A stretch of DNA of 24,793 nucleotides, from assembly GCA_028700615.1 (NCBI GenBank), contig JAQVSH010000003.1, positions 5,760 to 30,552 of the forward strand. Reading direction: 5' to 3'. Every line of letters starts with the position of its first letter. The stretch's first letter is position 1. Shown piece after piece: positions 1-7,959 of this stretch. The stretch is from Bacteroidales bacterium. GTDB lineage: Bacteria > Bacteroidota > Bacteroidia > Bacteroidales > UBA4181. The notes beneath the pieces were generated by a model that was given only the letters and a program-made list of their open reading frames with translations, searched no databases and was not told where the DNA came from. The position numbers and the translations under genes are program-made.

Positions 1-198
1 TTTAAGGATTTGACGGATTCCGAAATTATTTATTATGTGGATAATTTCCAACCCTATGATAAAGCCGGTGCATACGGGATTCAGGAATGGATCGGGTATA
101 TCGGGGTAGAAAGGATTGAAGGGTCTTATTTTAATGTCATGGGACTTCCTGTTCAACTTATTTATAAGAAAATTAATCAGTTATTGGTTTCACACTGA
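1..198 (+). CDS. maf: Maf family nucleotide pyrophosphatase, C-terminal part (5' end outside window)
   Basis: This is the last 65 residues of a protein that begins upstream of the window; the frame is open from base 1 to the TGA at 196-198. The segment DKAGAYGIQ, followed by GSYFNVMGLPV, is the typical C-terminal signature of the Maf/YhdE family. These house-cleaning enzymes hydrolyse non-canonical or modified nucleoside triphosphates, and the YhdE branch acts on dTTP/UTP, to the monophosphate and pyrophosphate in the cytoplasm. The DKAGAYGIQ form resembles the dTTP/UTP type, but specificity cannot be settled from a fragment. The next gene starts 5 bases downstream on the same strand, so the two may be co-transcribed. 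The family call is firm. The N-terminus and its phosphate-binding motif cannot be seen. Confidence 0.9.
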   Translation, partial: FKDLTDSEIIYYVDNFQPYDKAGAYGIQEWIGYIGVERIEGSYFNVMGLPVQLIYKKINQLLVSH

Positions 199-203
199 GC
201 CTT

Positions 204-2366
204 ATGATGCGTTGGTTTATTTCCTGTGTTTGTTTTTTTCTGGGCAGTATTGTTACGCTGTATGCTGGTGAAGGGATGTGGGTTCCTTTGTTGTTGGAGC
301 AAACCCGGTATGAGAAGATGAAATCTCAGGGATTGCAGTTGTCAGCAAAAGATATTTATGACATCAATCATGCTTCCATGAAAGATGCCGTGGTGTTATT
401 TAATGGAGGCTGCAGCGGGGTGGTGGTATCGGGAGAGGGTTTGTTGCTGACCAATCATCATTGCGGCTATGACAGGATACAGGCGCATAGCACTCTGGAA
501 CATGATTACCTGACAGAGGGATTCTGGGCGGGATCCCATGAGGAAGAACTTTCCAATCCGGGTCTGGAAGTGGATTTTTTGATTGAGATGAAAGATGTGA
601 CCGATGCTGTTCTCGCATTGGTTGGGGATACCATGACGGAATCCGAAAGATGGCAGAGAATCAAAGAGGGGACCCCTGAAATTGCAAAAAAATCTTTGCC
701 TTTAGGAAAAGGTTATAAGGCGGTTATAAAATCCTTATTCAACGGGAATCAGTATTATCTTTATATTTATCAAACCTATAAGGATGTTCGTCTGGTCGGG
801 GCGCCGCCTTCAGCCATAGGAAAATTTGGAGGGGATACGGATAATTGGATGTGGCCCCGTCATACCGGAGATTTTTCTGTATTCCGTATATATGCGGGGA
901 AAGATAATCAACCGGCAGAGTATTCACCTGAAAATGTTCCTTATAAACCCGCCTATTTTGTTCCGGTTTCTCTTCGTGGGTTGAGTCCGGGCGATTTTTC
1001 GATGGTGATGGGTTATCCGGGTTCCACGGATCGTTTTATAACCTCTCCTGAATTATCCGTACTGGTTGATGTAAACTATCCCCTGAGGATTGCTTTGAGA
1101 AATATTAAACTGGATATTTGGAAACAGGCCATGAAGCAGGATCCTTTGACAAGGATTCAATATGCGGCAAAGTATGCTTCAGTGAGTAATTCCTGGAAAA
1201 AATGGCAGGGAGTGATCCGGGGTATTGAGAAGGCGGGAGGTATAGAACAGAAAAAGGCGGCCGAAAAATTATTTCTGGAAAAGATCATGTCTAATCCTCA
1301 GTGGAATACACGATATGCGGGATTGCCGGAGGCTTTTGAAAAAACCTGTGAGATGCAGCGGGAGTATATTGTGCCTTCGATATTGATTAAGGAGGGGATT
1401 TTTGGCGTGGAGTGGATGCAAATGGCTGAAAAGATTTGCCGTTTTGTAGAAAGTCTTCCTTCCGGAGATGAAAATTCATGGACGTCTCTTCTGAATGAAT
1501 TCATATCGGATCAATCCTCATTCTATAGGAATTATCGTCCGGAGGTGGATCGGGAGGTATTTACAGCTTTGTTGACAGAGTTTTTGAAAAATGCAGATTC
1601 CCGGTATATTCCGGCAGCTCTTCAGAAGACCGTGGACAAAAAGTTTCATGGAGATATTTTCTTATATGTTAAAGATTTGTATGACCATTCGGTGTTGAAG
1701 GATCAGGCTTCTCTGGGGAAGGCTCTTTTAAAAGCAAAATCAGGTCATGCCGGGAAGGTGTTTAATCTTCCGGAGATTGCTCTCTACAAGGCTTTTGATC
1801 GTGTTTTTCTGGAAAAGATTGAGCCTGTTTCTCAGTCTGTTGATTGGAAGCTGGACAGCCTTACCCGGATTTATACAGAAGCCCTGTTGCTGTTAAACGC
1901 GGATCAACCGGTATACCCGGATGCCAACCTGACGCTTCGCGTGGCTTATGGAAGCATTGAGGGATTTTCTCCTTCCGATGCGGTGTTGTATACACCTTTT
2001 ACTTATCTGGACGGAGTCATTGCCAAAGAGGATACTTCAATATATGATTACAAAGTTCCTGCCCGTCTGAAGGCATTGTATGAGGCTGGTGATTACGGAG
2101 ATTATGGAGTGGGAGGACGGCTTCCCGTTTGTATGCTCGGTTCTAATCATACTTCAGGGGGGAATTCAGGCAGCCCGGTATTTAACCGAAACGGAGAACT
2201 GGTCGGATTAAATTTTGACCGAAACTGGGAAGGCACTATGAGCGATGTGTTGTATGATCCGGAGCAGTGCAGGAATATCATGGTGGATATCAGGTATGTT
2301 TTATTTATTATTGACAAATTTGCCGGTTCAAAGCATCTGGTCAGTGAGATGCAGATTGTAAAATAA
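204..2366 (+). CDS. dpp11: Dipeptidyl-peptidase 11 (peptidase family S46, Asp/Glu-specific)
   Basis: This is a secreted serine exopeptidase of 720 residues that removes dipeptides from oligopeptide N-termini. Residues 1 to about 22 form a signal peptide, and the mature protein starts near GEGMW, as is usual for S46. The chymotrypsin-like triad is visible: His85 in TNHHCG, Asp223 in HTGDFS (assigned by motif) and Ser655 in GGNSGSP. Arg673 in LNFDRNWEG is the residue known from Porphyromonas gingivalis DPP11 to select Asp or Glu at P1; DPP7 has Gly there. His85, Ser655 and Arg673 fall at the same numbers as in the P. gingivalis enzyme as I recall it, so the protein looks complete. Two adjacent ATGs (204 and 207) are possible starts. 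It probably feeds periplasmic amino-acid catabolism. A hairpin terminator follows directly. Confidence 0.95.
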   Translation: MMRWFISCVCFFLGSIVTLYAGEGMWVPLLLEQTRYEKMKSQGLQLSAKDIYDINHASMKDAVVLFNGGCSGVVVSGEGLLLTNHHCGYDRIQAHSTLEHDYLTEGFWAGSHEEELSNPGLEVDFLIEMKDVTDAVLALVGDTMTESERWQRIKEGTPEIAKKSLPLGKGYKAVIKSLFNGNQYYLYIYQTYKDVRLVGAPPSAIGKFGGDTDNWMWPRHTGDFSVFRIYAGKDNQPAEYSPENVPYKPAYFVPVSLRGLSPGDFSMVMGYPGSTDRFITSPELSVLVDVNYPLRIALRNIKLDIWKQAMKQDPLTRIQYAAKYASVSNSWKKWQGVIRGIEKAGGIEQKKAAEKLFLEKIMSNPQWNTRYAGLPEAFEKTCEMQREYIVPSILIKEGIFGVEWMQMAEKICRFVESLPSGDENSWTSLLNEFISDQSSFYRNYRPEVDREVFTALLTEFLKNADSRYIPAALQKTVDKKFHGDIFLYVKDLYDHSVLKDQASLGKALLKAKSGHAGKVFNLPEIALYKAFDRVFLEKIEPVSQSVDWKLDSLTRIYTEALLLLNADQPVYPDANLTLRVAYGSIEGFSPSDAVLYTPFTYLDGVIAKEDTSIYDYKVPARLKALYEAGDYGDYGVGGRLPVCMLGSNHTSGGNSGSPVFNRNGELVGLNFDRNWEGTMSDVLYDPEQCRNIMVDIRYVLFIIDKFAGSKHLVSEMQIVK

Positions 2367-2395
2367 AAAAGCCGGGAAAAAAATTCCCGACTTTT
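2367..2395. terminator. Hairpin terminator between convergent dpp11 and alkaline phosphatase genes
   Basis: The arms AAAAGCCGGGAA and TTCCCGACTTTT enclose a 5-base A loop, with one C-A mismatch. The hairpin starts right after the dpp11 stop and ends in a T-run. The A-run on the other side gives a T-run on the minus strand, so it could serve both converging genes. Confidence 0.85.
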
Positions 2396-2400
2396 CATTT

Positions 2401-2422
2401 GTAGTTGATCTGTAGTTGATCT
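2401..2422. repeat. Exact 11-bp tandem duplication
   Basis: GTAGTTGATCT occurs twice head to tail, between the terminator and the alkaline phosphatase stop codon. It is non-coding and is probably a replication-slippage duplication. Confidence 0.9.
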
Positions 2423-2441
2423 GTGAAAACCGAACATCCGT

Positions 2442-3872
2442 TTATTCCATCGGATATTCAGCAATTTGTGATATGATTTTAGGAAGGTCTGTGTTGTCGA
2501 GAGAGCCTTTAAAGTTTTCCGAACCGGCGCCGATCGCATATACAGGAACATAAGTTCCGGTATGAGCTCCTGAAGACCATGATACATAAGCCATTTCATC
2601 CAGAATAGATACTGCAACCGCTGCAATTTTTTCACCGGTGGAAGCAACAATGGGTCTTTGACTGCCCGGACCCATTCTTACAGGGGCAAAAGATTCCTGA
2701 TAAGCCTGCATAAGCCGTATTTCCTGAAACATATTGAGCGGAACCTCTTTCCAAAATCCAAGGTATTCCTGAAGAAGAGCCTGAATTTCCGGCCAGCTTA
2801 CCTTATTGTTTTTTTCCTGGCGCAGGGCTCCGATCTTCAGACTGATGACATCTTTGGATGCTTTTCGGTTGAGCAGGACCTTATAATTCAGTTCATACAT
2901 ACCTGCGGCTCCCATGGCCAGCCCTCCTGTTTCATGATCTGCCGTTACCACGATTAAGGTTTCCTGCGGATGTTTACGATAAAAATCCATGGCAACCTCT
3001 ACGGCATCCGAAAGATCAATTACCTCACTAAAGGCGGCCAGTACGTCGTTGCTGTGGCCTCCTCCGTCAATTTTTCCTCCTTCAACCATAAGAAAAAAGC
3101 CTTTGTTATTGTCTTTTGAAAGAAAGTCAACAGCACATTCTGTAATCTGCGACAGGGAAAGGTCGCCCGGTTTACGGTCAATTCTGTATGGAACATCCGT
3201 TTTGGTGGAGTCGGACTGAAAAAGAATCATTTTTGAGGTTTTGTCCTTTAGTTTTTGATACTGATCGACTCCGTATGCCACAGTATATCCGGCTTTTCTT
3301 GCAACTGCAGGAAGAAGGGGTTTCCCGGGATCTTTCTGATCCGTAAGAAAATTACTACCTGCAAAAAAGTCGAAATGGCTTTCAGGTAACTGAAGCCCGA
3401 TGTTGTAGTACGAATTGCGGCTCTTATCATGACCGTAAAAGGATCCCGGAGTGGCATGGTTAACTCCCACATTACTGGTAATGCCTACTTTATATCCGGC
3501 TTGTTTGGCATAGTAGGCAATACTGTTCACCGGGGTTGTTCCGTCGGATTTGACGCCAATCATTCCGTTGCCCGTTTTTTCTCCTGAAGCAAGGGCTGTT
3601 CCTGCGGCTGAAGAGTCGGTAATATAACTGAAACTGGAACGGTTTGTTGCGATTGTAACTACCGGAAATTGGGTAAAAGAGAATGCTTTGTAGCCGTCTT
3701 CAATGCCTTCCATCTGGGATGCGTATATGGATGCGCCCAACACTTCATTCAGGCCCATCCCGTCTCCGATAAAGTAGAATACATATTTGGCCTTTGGTTT
3801 AGCAGACAAACTGCCTGCCGAAATAAAAATCAGGGCCAATCCGAGTAAGAAATATTTTGCGTAACGGTTCAT
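2442..3872 (-). CDS. Secreted alkaline phosphatase (PhoA superfamily, PF00245)
   Basis: This metal-dependent phosphomonoesterase of 476 residues releases inorganic phosphate from organic phosphate esters outside the inner membrane. Residues 1-24 form a signal peptide ending in SLSA. Active-site elements occur in the usual order: Asp37 in FIGDGMG; the nucleophile Ser87 in TDSSAAG; Glu264, Asp269 and His273 in VEGGKIDGGGH; Asp312-His313 in TADHETGG; and His437 in SGAHTG. These correspond to the zinc and magnesium ligands of E. coli PhoA. The frame stays open upstream to an ATG at 3947, but the ATG at 3872 is chosen because it puts the signal peptide at the N-terminus. No Shine-Dalgarno is seen. 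It lies 112 bp downstream of hcp, with an inverted repeat in the gap, so independent transcription is likely. Neither Pho-box control nor physiological substrate can be judged from the sequence. Confidence 0.93.
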   Translation of the reverse strand: MNRYAKYFLLGLALIFISAGSLSAKPKAKYVFYFIGDGMGLNEVLGASIYASQMEGIEDGYKAFSFTQFPVVTIATNRSSFSYITDSSAAGTALASGEKTGNGMIGVKSDGTTPVNSIAYYAKQAGYKVGITSNVGVNHATPGSFYGHDKSRNSYYNIGLQLPESHFDFFAGSNFLTDQKDPGKPLLPAVARKAGYTVAYGVDQYQKLKDKTSKMILFQSDSTKTDVPYRIDRKPGDLSLSQITECAVDFLSKDNNKGFFLMVEGGKIDGGGHSNDVLAAFSEVIDLSDAVEVAMDFYRKHPQETLIVVTADHETGGLAMGAAGMYELNYKVLLNRKASKDVISLKIGALRQEKNNKVSWPEIQALLQEYLGFWKEVPLNMFQEIRLMQAYQESFAPVRMGPGSQRPIVASTGEKIAAVAVSILDEMAYVSWSSGAHTGTYVPVYAIGAGSENFKGSLDNTDLPKIISQIAEYPME

Positions 3873-3910
3873 AAAGTTTTTTATAATAAAATAGATAGAA
3901 TAATACTTAT

Positions 3911-3939
3911 ATCCCATAAAAGTAAATCTTTTATGGGAT
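3911..3939. repeat. Perfect 11-bp inverted repeat in the hcp-phosphatase gap
   Basis: ATCCCATAAAA (3911-3921) and TTTTATGGGAT (3929-3939) are exact reverse complements around a 7-base spacer. The repeat lies 45 bp past the hcp stop and about 39 bp before the phosphatase start. No T-tract follows it on the minus strand, so it is a poor classical terminator. It could be an mRNA 3'-end hairpin or an operator. Confidence 0.7.
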
Positions 3940-3984
3940 TTGGTCAATCTTTCCGGGTTTTATTTTTTATCCTTTTTGTTTTTA

Positions 3985-5619
3985 TTATAGCCCGAATCCG
4001 GCCATATCTTCTTCGACTGTGGTAATGGTTTGGACCCCAAATTTTTCCTGAACAATTTTCAGCACATTGGGTGTCATAAAGCCGGGAAGGGTGGGGCCGA
4101 TGTGGGTGTTCTTTATTCCGAGAGATAATAAGGCAAGATGCACTATGATGGCTTTTTGTTCGTACCATGCAATATTGAAAACAATGGGCAGTTTATTGAT
4201 ATCGTCCAGATGGAGAACTTCTTTCAGCTTTAGGGCTACAGTGGCCCAGGAGAAAGAGTCATTGCACTGACCTGCATCCAATACTCTCGGAATACCGTTT
4301 ATGTCGCCGAGGTTTAGCTTGTTATACCGGTATTTTGCACATCCGGAGGTGAGAATCAGGGTGTCTTTGGGAAGTTGTTTGGCAAATTCCGTATAGTATT
4401 CACGACTTTTCTGACGCCCATCGCATCCCGACATGACAACCATTTTCTTGATGGCCCCGGAATTTACCGCTTCAAGAATTTTTCCTGCAAGAGATAAAAC
4501 CTGCTGATGGGCAAATCCTGTGGTGATTTTTCCTTTTTCAATTTCCAGAGGAGGCGGACATTTCCCGGCCAGTTCAATGATTTCTGTGAAGTCTTTCTGT
4601 CCGTTAGGCAGCCTTTTATCAATAGTTTTCCATTCTGGCATCCCTGTGGCTCCTGTAGTGAATACTTTTTCATTATAGGTTGTCGTTTTGCGGGGTGGTA
4701 CCAGACAGTTTGTCGTGAAAAGGATAGGACCGTTAAAAGTTTCAAATTCTTCAATTTGCCGGTGCCATGCATTCCCGTAATTGCCAAACAGATGTTTATA
4801 CTTCTTTAAAGCAGGATAGGCATGGGCAGGTAACATTTCTGAATGAGTATAAACATCAATGCCTTTTCCTTCTGTCTGGATTAAAAGATCTTCCAGGTCT
4901 TTCAGGTCATGTCCGCTGACCAAAATCCCCGGATTCGACCCCGTTCCTATATTTACTTCTGAAATTTCAGGATGTCCGAACACCGACGTGTTGGCTTTGT
5001 CCAGCAAGGCCATGACCTTTACTCCGTATTCACCTGTTTTCAGGATGTGGTCAAGCATTTCATTTAAGCTCACAGACTTGGTGATCATTACGAGGGTTTC
5101 TTCCATGAAACGATAGATATCCTGTTCTTCAAAACCCAGGTTAAAAGCATGTTCCGCATAGGCGGCCATTCCTTTTATACCAAATAACGCGTATCTTTTT
5201 AACGAACGGATATCTTCATCTGTATCATAAGTGAAGGTATTGACCTGTTTAGCTTTTTCGTATAAATCCTGATCATTGATTCCGATCCAGTCTGTAGAGT
5301 CATGTCTTTCGCTGAGGGTTACTTTGCTTTTGAGTTGATCACGATATCGGATGCAATCCTTAACGGCCTGAATAATGGCCTTGTCGTTAAAATTGGCATT
5401 GGTGATGGTCATAAACAGACAATTTGTAATATGTCTGCTTTCAGCAAGGGGGGTAATCCCTTTCTTTCTGGCTTCCAGGTTTGCAAAGGCAAGCCCCTGA
5501 CAGGCAAATATTAATAAATCCTGAAGATTTGCTGTGTCTTCTTTCTTTCCGCATACTCCGCTGAGGGTGCAACCTGTATTTTTAGCGGTCTCCTGGCATT
5601 GATTACAAAACATACTCAT
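3985..5619 (-). CDS. hcp: Hydroxylamine reductase / hybrid cluster protein (prismane)
   Basis: This cytoplasmic iron-sulfur protein of 544 residues reduces hydroxylamine to ammonia and is implicated in nitric-oxide detoxification in anaerobes. The N-terminal cysteines Cys5, Cys8, Cys17 and Cys23 follow CX2CX8CX5C, the class I spacing for the [4Fe-4S] cluster. Probable hybrid-cluster ligands are His237, Glu261, Cys305, Cys399, Cys427, Cys452, Glu487 and Lys489. Each lies exactly seven positions before its counterpart in the Desulfovibrio vulgaris protein as I recall it, so the enzyme is intact. The start is the ATG at 5619, with a second ATG two codons later as an alternative. No separate NADH-dependent reductase (hcr) is next to it, as is normal for class I. 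A dyad about 47 bp upstream may bind a CRP/FNR-type regulator such as HcpR. Confidence 0.97.
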   Translation of the reverse strand: MSMFCNQCQETAKNTGCTLSGVCGKKEDTANLQDLLIFACQGLAFANLEARKKGITPLAESRHITNCLFMTITNANFNDKAIIQAVKDCIRYRDQLKSKVTLSERHDSTDWIGINDQDLYEKAKQVNTFTYDTDEDIRSLKRYALFGIKGMAAYAEHAFNLGFEEQDIYRFMEETLVMITKSVSLNEMLDHILKTGEYGVKVMALLDKANTSVFGHPEISEVNIGTGSNPGILVSGHDLKDLEDLLIQTEGKGIDVYTHSEMLPAHAYPALKKYKHLFGNYGNAWHRQIEEFETFNGPILFTTNCLVPPRKTTTYNEKVFTTGATGMPEWKTIDKRLPNGQKDFTEIIELAGKCPPPLEIEKGKITTGFAHQQVLSLAGKILEAVNSGAIKKMVVMSGCDGRQKSREYYTEFAKQLPKDTLILTSGCAKYRYNKLNLGDINGIPRVLDAGQCNDSFSWATVALKLKEVLHLDDINKLPIVFNIAWYEQKAIIVHLALLSLGIKNTHIGPTLPGFMTPNVLKIVQEKFGVQTITTVEEDMAGFGL

Positions 5620-5665
5620 ATTATTAAAGTTTTAAGGTGAGTAAATAGTCATCCGGGGACTTCTT

Positions 5666-5691
5666 ATTGTTTGTAGATAAAGATAAACAAT
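5666..5691. promoter_or_regulatory. Candidate operator dyad upstream of hcp
   Basis: ATTGTTT (5666-5672) and AAACAAT (5685-5691) are perfect reverse complements separated by 12 bases. The dyad lies 46 bp upstream of the hcp start and about 100 bp from the divergent peptidase gene, so it is better placed for hcp. The TTG/CAA edges recall CRP/FNR-family sites, but the spacing is wider than a standard FNR box. Its role is inferred. Confidence 0.45.
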
Positions 5692-5747
5692 GTAGGGGAT
5701 ATAAGAATATTTGGGGTTGATTTTCCCGATGTTTTATGAATTATAGG

Positions 5748-5755
5748 TAAATTTG
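5748..5755 (+). promoter_or_regulatory. Candidate -7 promoter box for the M3 peptidase gene
   Basis: TAAATTTG fits the Bacteroidetes -7 consensus TAnnTTTG and lies 36 bp upstream of the ATG at 5792. No clear -33 TTTG is found at the usual spacing, so support is moderate. Confidence 0.5.
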
Positions 5756-5791
5756 CAATAACGTAATAATGAGGTTTTAAAATTTGTACGC

Positions 5792-7909
5792 ATGGCAAAC
5801 AAGATTTTTATCATGATGATTTTTACTGCGATGACAGTTACGGCCTGTAAACAATCAGGGGTATTGTCGGATAATCCGTTTTTACAGGAGTATAATACTC
5901 CGTTTGGAGTTCCTCCTTTTGAACAGATTAAAATGGAGCATTATTTACCTGCTTTTGAGGCAGGGATTGTTGCTCAGAATGAAGAAATAGAGGCCATCAT
6001 TCACAATGAAGAGTCTCCTTCTTTTGAGAATACGATTGAAGCCCTCGAGTACAGTGGAGCCATTGTCAATAAAGTGTGGTATGTATTTGCCAATGCCGTC
6101 GAAATTGATGGAACCGATGAAATGAATGAACTGTCGCAGATTATGTATCAGAAGATGTCTCAGTTCAGTGATGCCATGATGATGAATCAGGCTTTGTTCC
6201 AGAGGGTGAAATCAGTGTATGATCAGAGAGATTCGCTGAATCTGAATACGGTTCAGTCCCGTTTGTTGGAGGAAACTTATAAAAGTTTTGTCAGAAGCGG
6301 TGCTAATCTTTCAGCAGCAGATCAAACCCGGATGAAAGAAATCAATGAACGTTTGTCTCAGTTGTCTCTGAAATTTGAAAATAATGTCCGTTCCGAAACC
6401 AATGATTTTATGTTGGTGATTGATAATAAGGAGGATTTAGCCGGATTGTCTGAGTCTTTTATTACATCTATGGCAGAAGAAGCGAAGGGAAAAGGACTGG
6501 AAGGAAAATGGATTGTTACGCTGGATTCTCCTAGTATCTGGCCGTTCCTGCAAATGTCTTCCCGCAGAGATTTGAGGGAAAAGGTGTATACAGCTTATTT
6601 GAAGAGAGGTGACCGGGACAATGAAAACGACAACAAACAGATAGTGTCCGAACAGACTTCTTTGCGTGCCGAAAAAGCTGCGCTGTTGGGTTACCCCAAT
6701 TTTGCCGCATATATTCTGGATGAAAATATGGCTAAAACTCCGGAGGCGGCGATGAACCTTTTACAGCAAATCTGGGTGCCTGCATTGTCTGTGGCCAAAA
6801 AGGAACTGGCGGATATCAAGATCCGGATGAATAAAGACGGAGTGGAAGGTGAACCCGAATCCTGGGATTGGAGTTATTATGCCGAGAAGGTCCGTCTTGA
6901 TAAATATAATCTGGATGAAAACATGATTCGTCCTTATTTTCAGCTGGAAGATGTATTGCAGGGAGTTTTTACGGTGGCCAACCGTTTATACGGACTGGAA
7001 TTTAAACCCATTGACAGTATCCCTCTCTGTCATCCTGATGCCGTTCCTTATGAAGTGACCGAAGCGAACGGAGAACATCTCGGCGTGATTTATTTTGACT
7101 TTTTCCCGCGTCCTACCAAAGGGCAGGGGGCCTGGATGACGGAATACAGAACACAGCATATTTCAGCTGAAGGTGAATATATTACTCCGGTGGTTTCTCT
7201 TGTGTTGAATTTCACTAAACCTTCAGGTTCCGAACCTGCATTATTGAATATTGATGAAGTGAGTACCCTGTTTCATGAGTTCGGCCACGGTCTTCACGGA
7301 TTGCTTTCTGACAATCGGTATATGTCCCTGTCAGGAACCAGTGTGCCTACTGATTTTGTCGAGCTGCCTTCACAAATTATGGAGAACTGGTGTATGCATC
7401 CTGAGGTATTGAAATTGTATGCAAAACATTATCAGACCGGAGCATTGATTCCGGATGAATTGGTTCAGAAGATTGCCGACAGCCGTAAGTTTAATCAGGG
7501 TTTTATGACTACCGAATTAACAGCTGCCTCCATTCTGGATCAATATTATCATATCCGTACGGTACAAGATTCTGCCATTACTGATGTGCGTGCTTTTGAA
7601 GGCAATGTTTTATCTCAGTTGGGGCTGATCCGCCAGATTCCGCCACGTTATCATAGTACTTATTTTAAACACATTTTTGGGGGTGGGTATTCTGCAAGGT
7701 ATTACAGCTATTTATGGTCCGAAACTCTGGATGCTGATGCATTTGAGGCTTTTACAGAGAAAGGAATTTTTGATCAGGAAACGGCCGCTTCTTTCCGTAA
7801 AAATATTCTGGAGAAAGGCGGGTCGGATGAACCCATGACCTTGTACAAGAATTTCCGGGGTCATGAACCAAACATTGAAGCATTACTGAAACGACGGGGG
7901 TTGTTATAA
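5792..7909 (+). CDS. dcp: M3 family metallopeptidase lipoprotein, dipeptidyl carboxypeptidase (Dcp)-like
   Basis: This is a zinc peptidase of 705 residues. The N-terminus is a lipoprotein signal with lipobox VTAC, so the mature protein would be anchored through Cys19. The zinc site is HEFGH at 495-499, with the third ligand Glu524 in DFVELPSQ; this HExxHx24E spacing fits the thimet oligopeptidase/Dcp family (M3A). Length and the FVELPSQ and GGGYSARYYSYLW segments favour Dcp, which removes C-terminal dipeptides, over oligopeptidase F. E. coli Dcp lacks a lipobox, so the lipoprotein form points to action in the periplasm or at an outer membrane. It complements the N-terminal exopeptidase DPP11 nearby. 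A candidate -7 box lies 36 bp upstream. The GH13 gene follows after 50 bp without an evident terminator. Confidence 0.93.
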   Translation: MANKIFIMMIFTAMTVTACKQSGVLSDNPFLQEYNTPFGVPPFEQIKMEHYLPAFEAGIVAQNEEIEAIIHNEESPSFENTIEALEYSGAIVNKVWYVFANAVEIDGTDEMNELSQIMYQKMSQFSDAMMMNQALFQRVKSVYDQRDSLNLNTVQSRLLEETYKSFVRSGANLSAADQTRMKEINERLSQLSLKFENNVRSETNDFMLVIDNKEDLAGLSESFITSMAEEAKGKGLEGKWIVTLDSPSIWPFLQMSSRRDLREKVYTAYLKRGDRDNENDNKQIVSEQTSLRAEKAALLGYPNFAAYILDENMAKTPEAAMNLLQQIWVPALSVAKKELADIKIRMNKDGVEGEPESWDWSYYAEKVRLDKYNLDENMIRPYFQLEDVLQGVFTVANRLYGLEFKPIDSIPLCHPDAVPYEVTEANGEHLGVIYFDFFPRPTKGQGAWMTEYRTQHISAEGEYITPVVSLVLNFTKPSGSEPALLNIDEVSTLFHEFGHGLHGLLSDNRYMSLSGTSVPTDFVELPSQIMENWCMHPEVLKLYAKHYQTGALIPDELVQKIADSRKFNQGFMTTELTAASILDQYYHIRTVQDSAITDVRAFEGNVLSQLGLIRQIPPRYHSTYFKHIFGGGYSARYYSYLWSETLDADAFEAFTEKGIFDQETAASFRKNILEKGGSDEPMTLYKNFRGHEPNIEALLKRRGLL

Positions 7910-7959
7910 GTTTTTCTTAACAAGTAACAGAATTATCTAATCACTAACACTTTTTATGT

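Noticed and set aside
2147..2650. Open minus-strand frame of 167 codons across the end of dpp11 and the end of the phosphatase gene
   Set aside because: It overlaps two well-supported genes and a terminator, and its translation resembles no protein family.
3873..3947. N-terminal extension of the alkaline phosphatase frame to an ATG at 3947
   Set aside because: It would bury the signal peptide 25 residues inside the protein and run across the inverted repeat; the ATG at 3872 gives a normal secretion signal.
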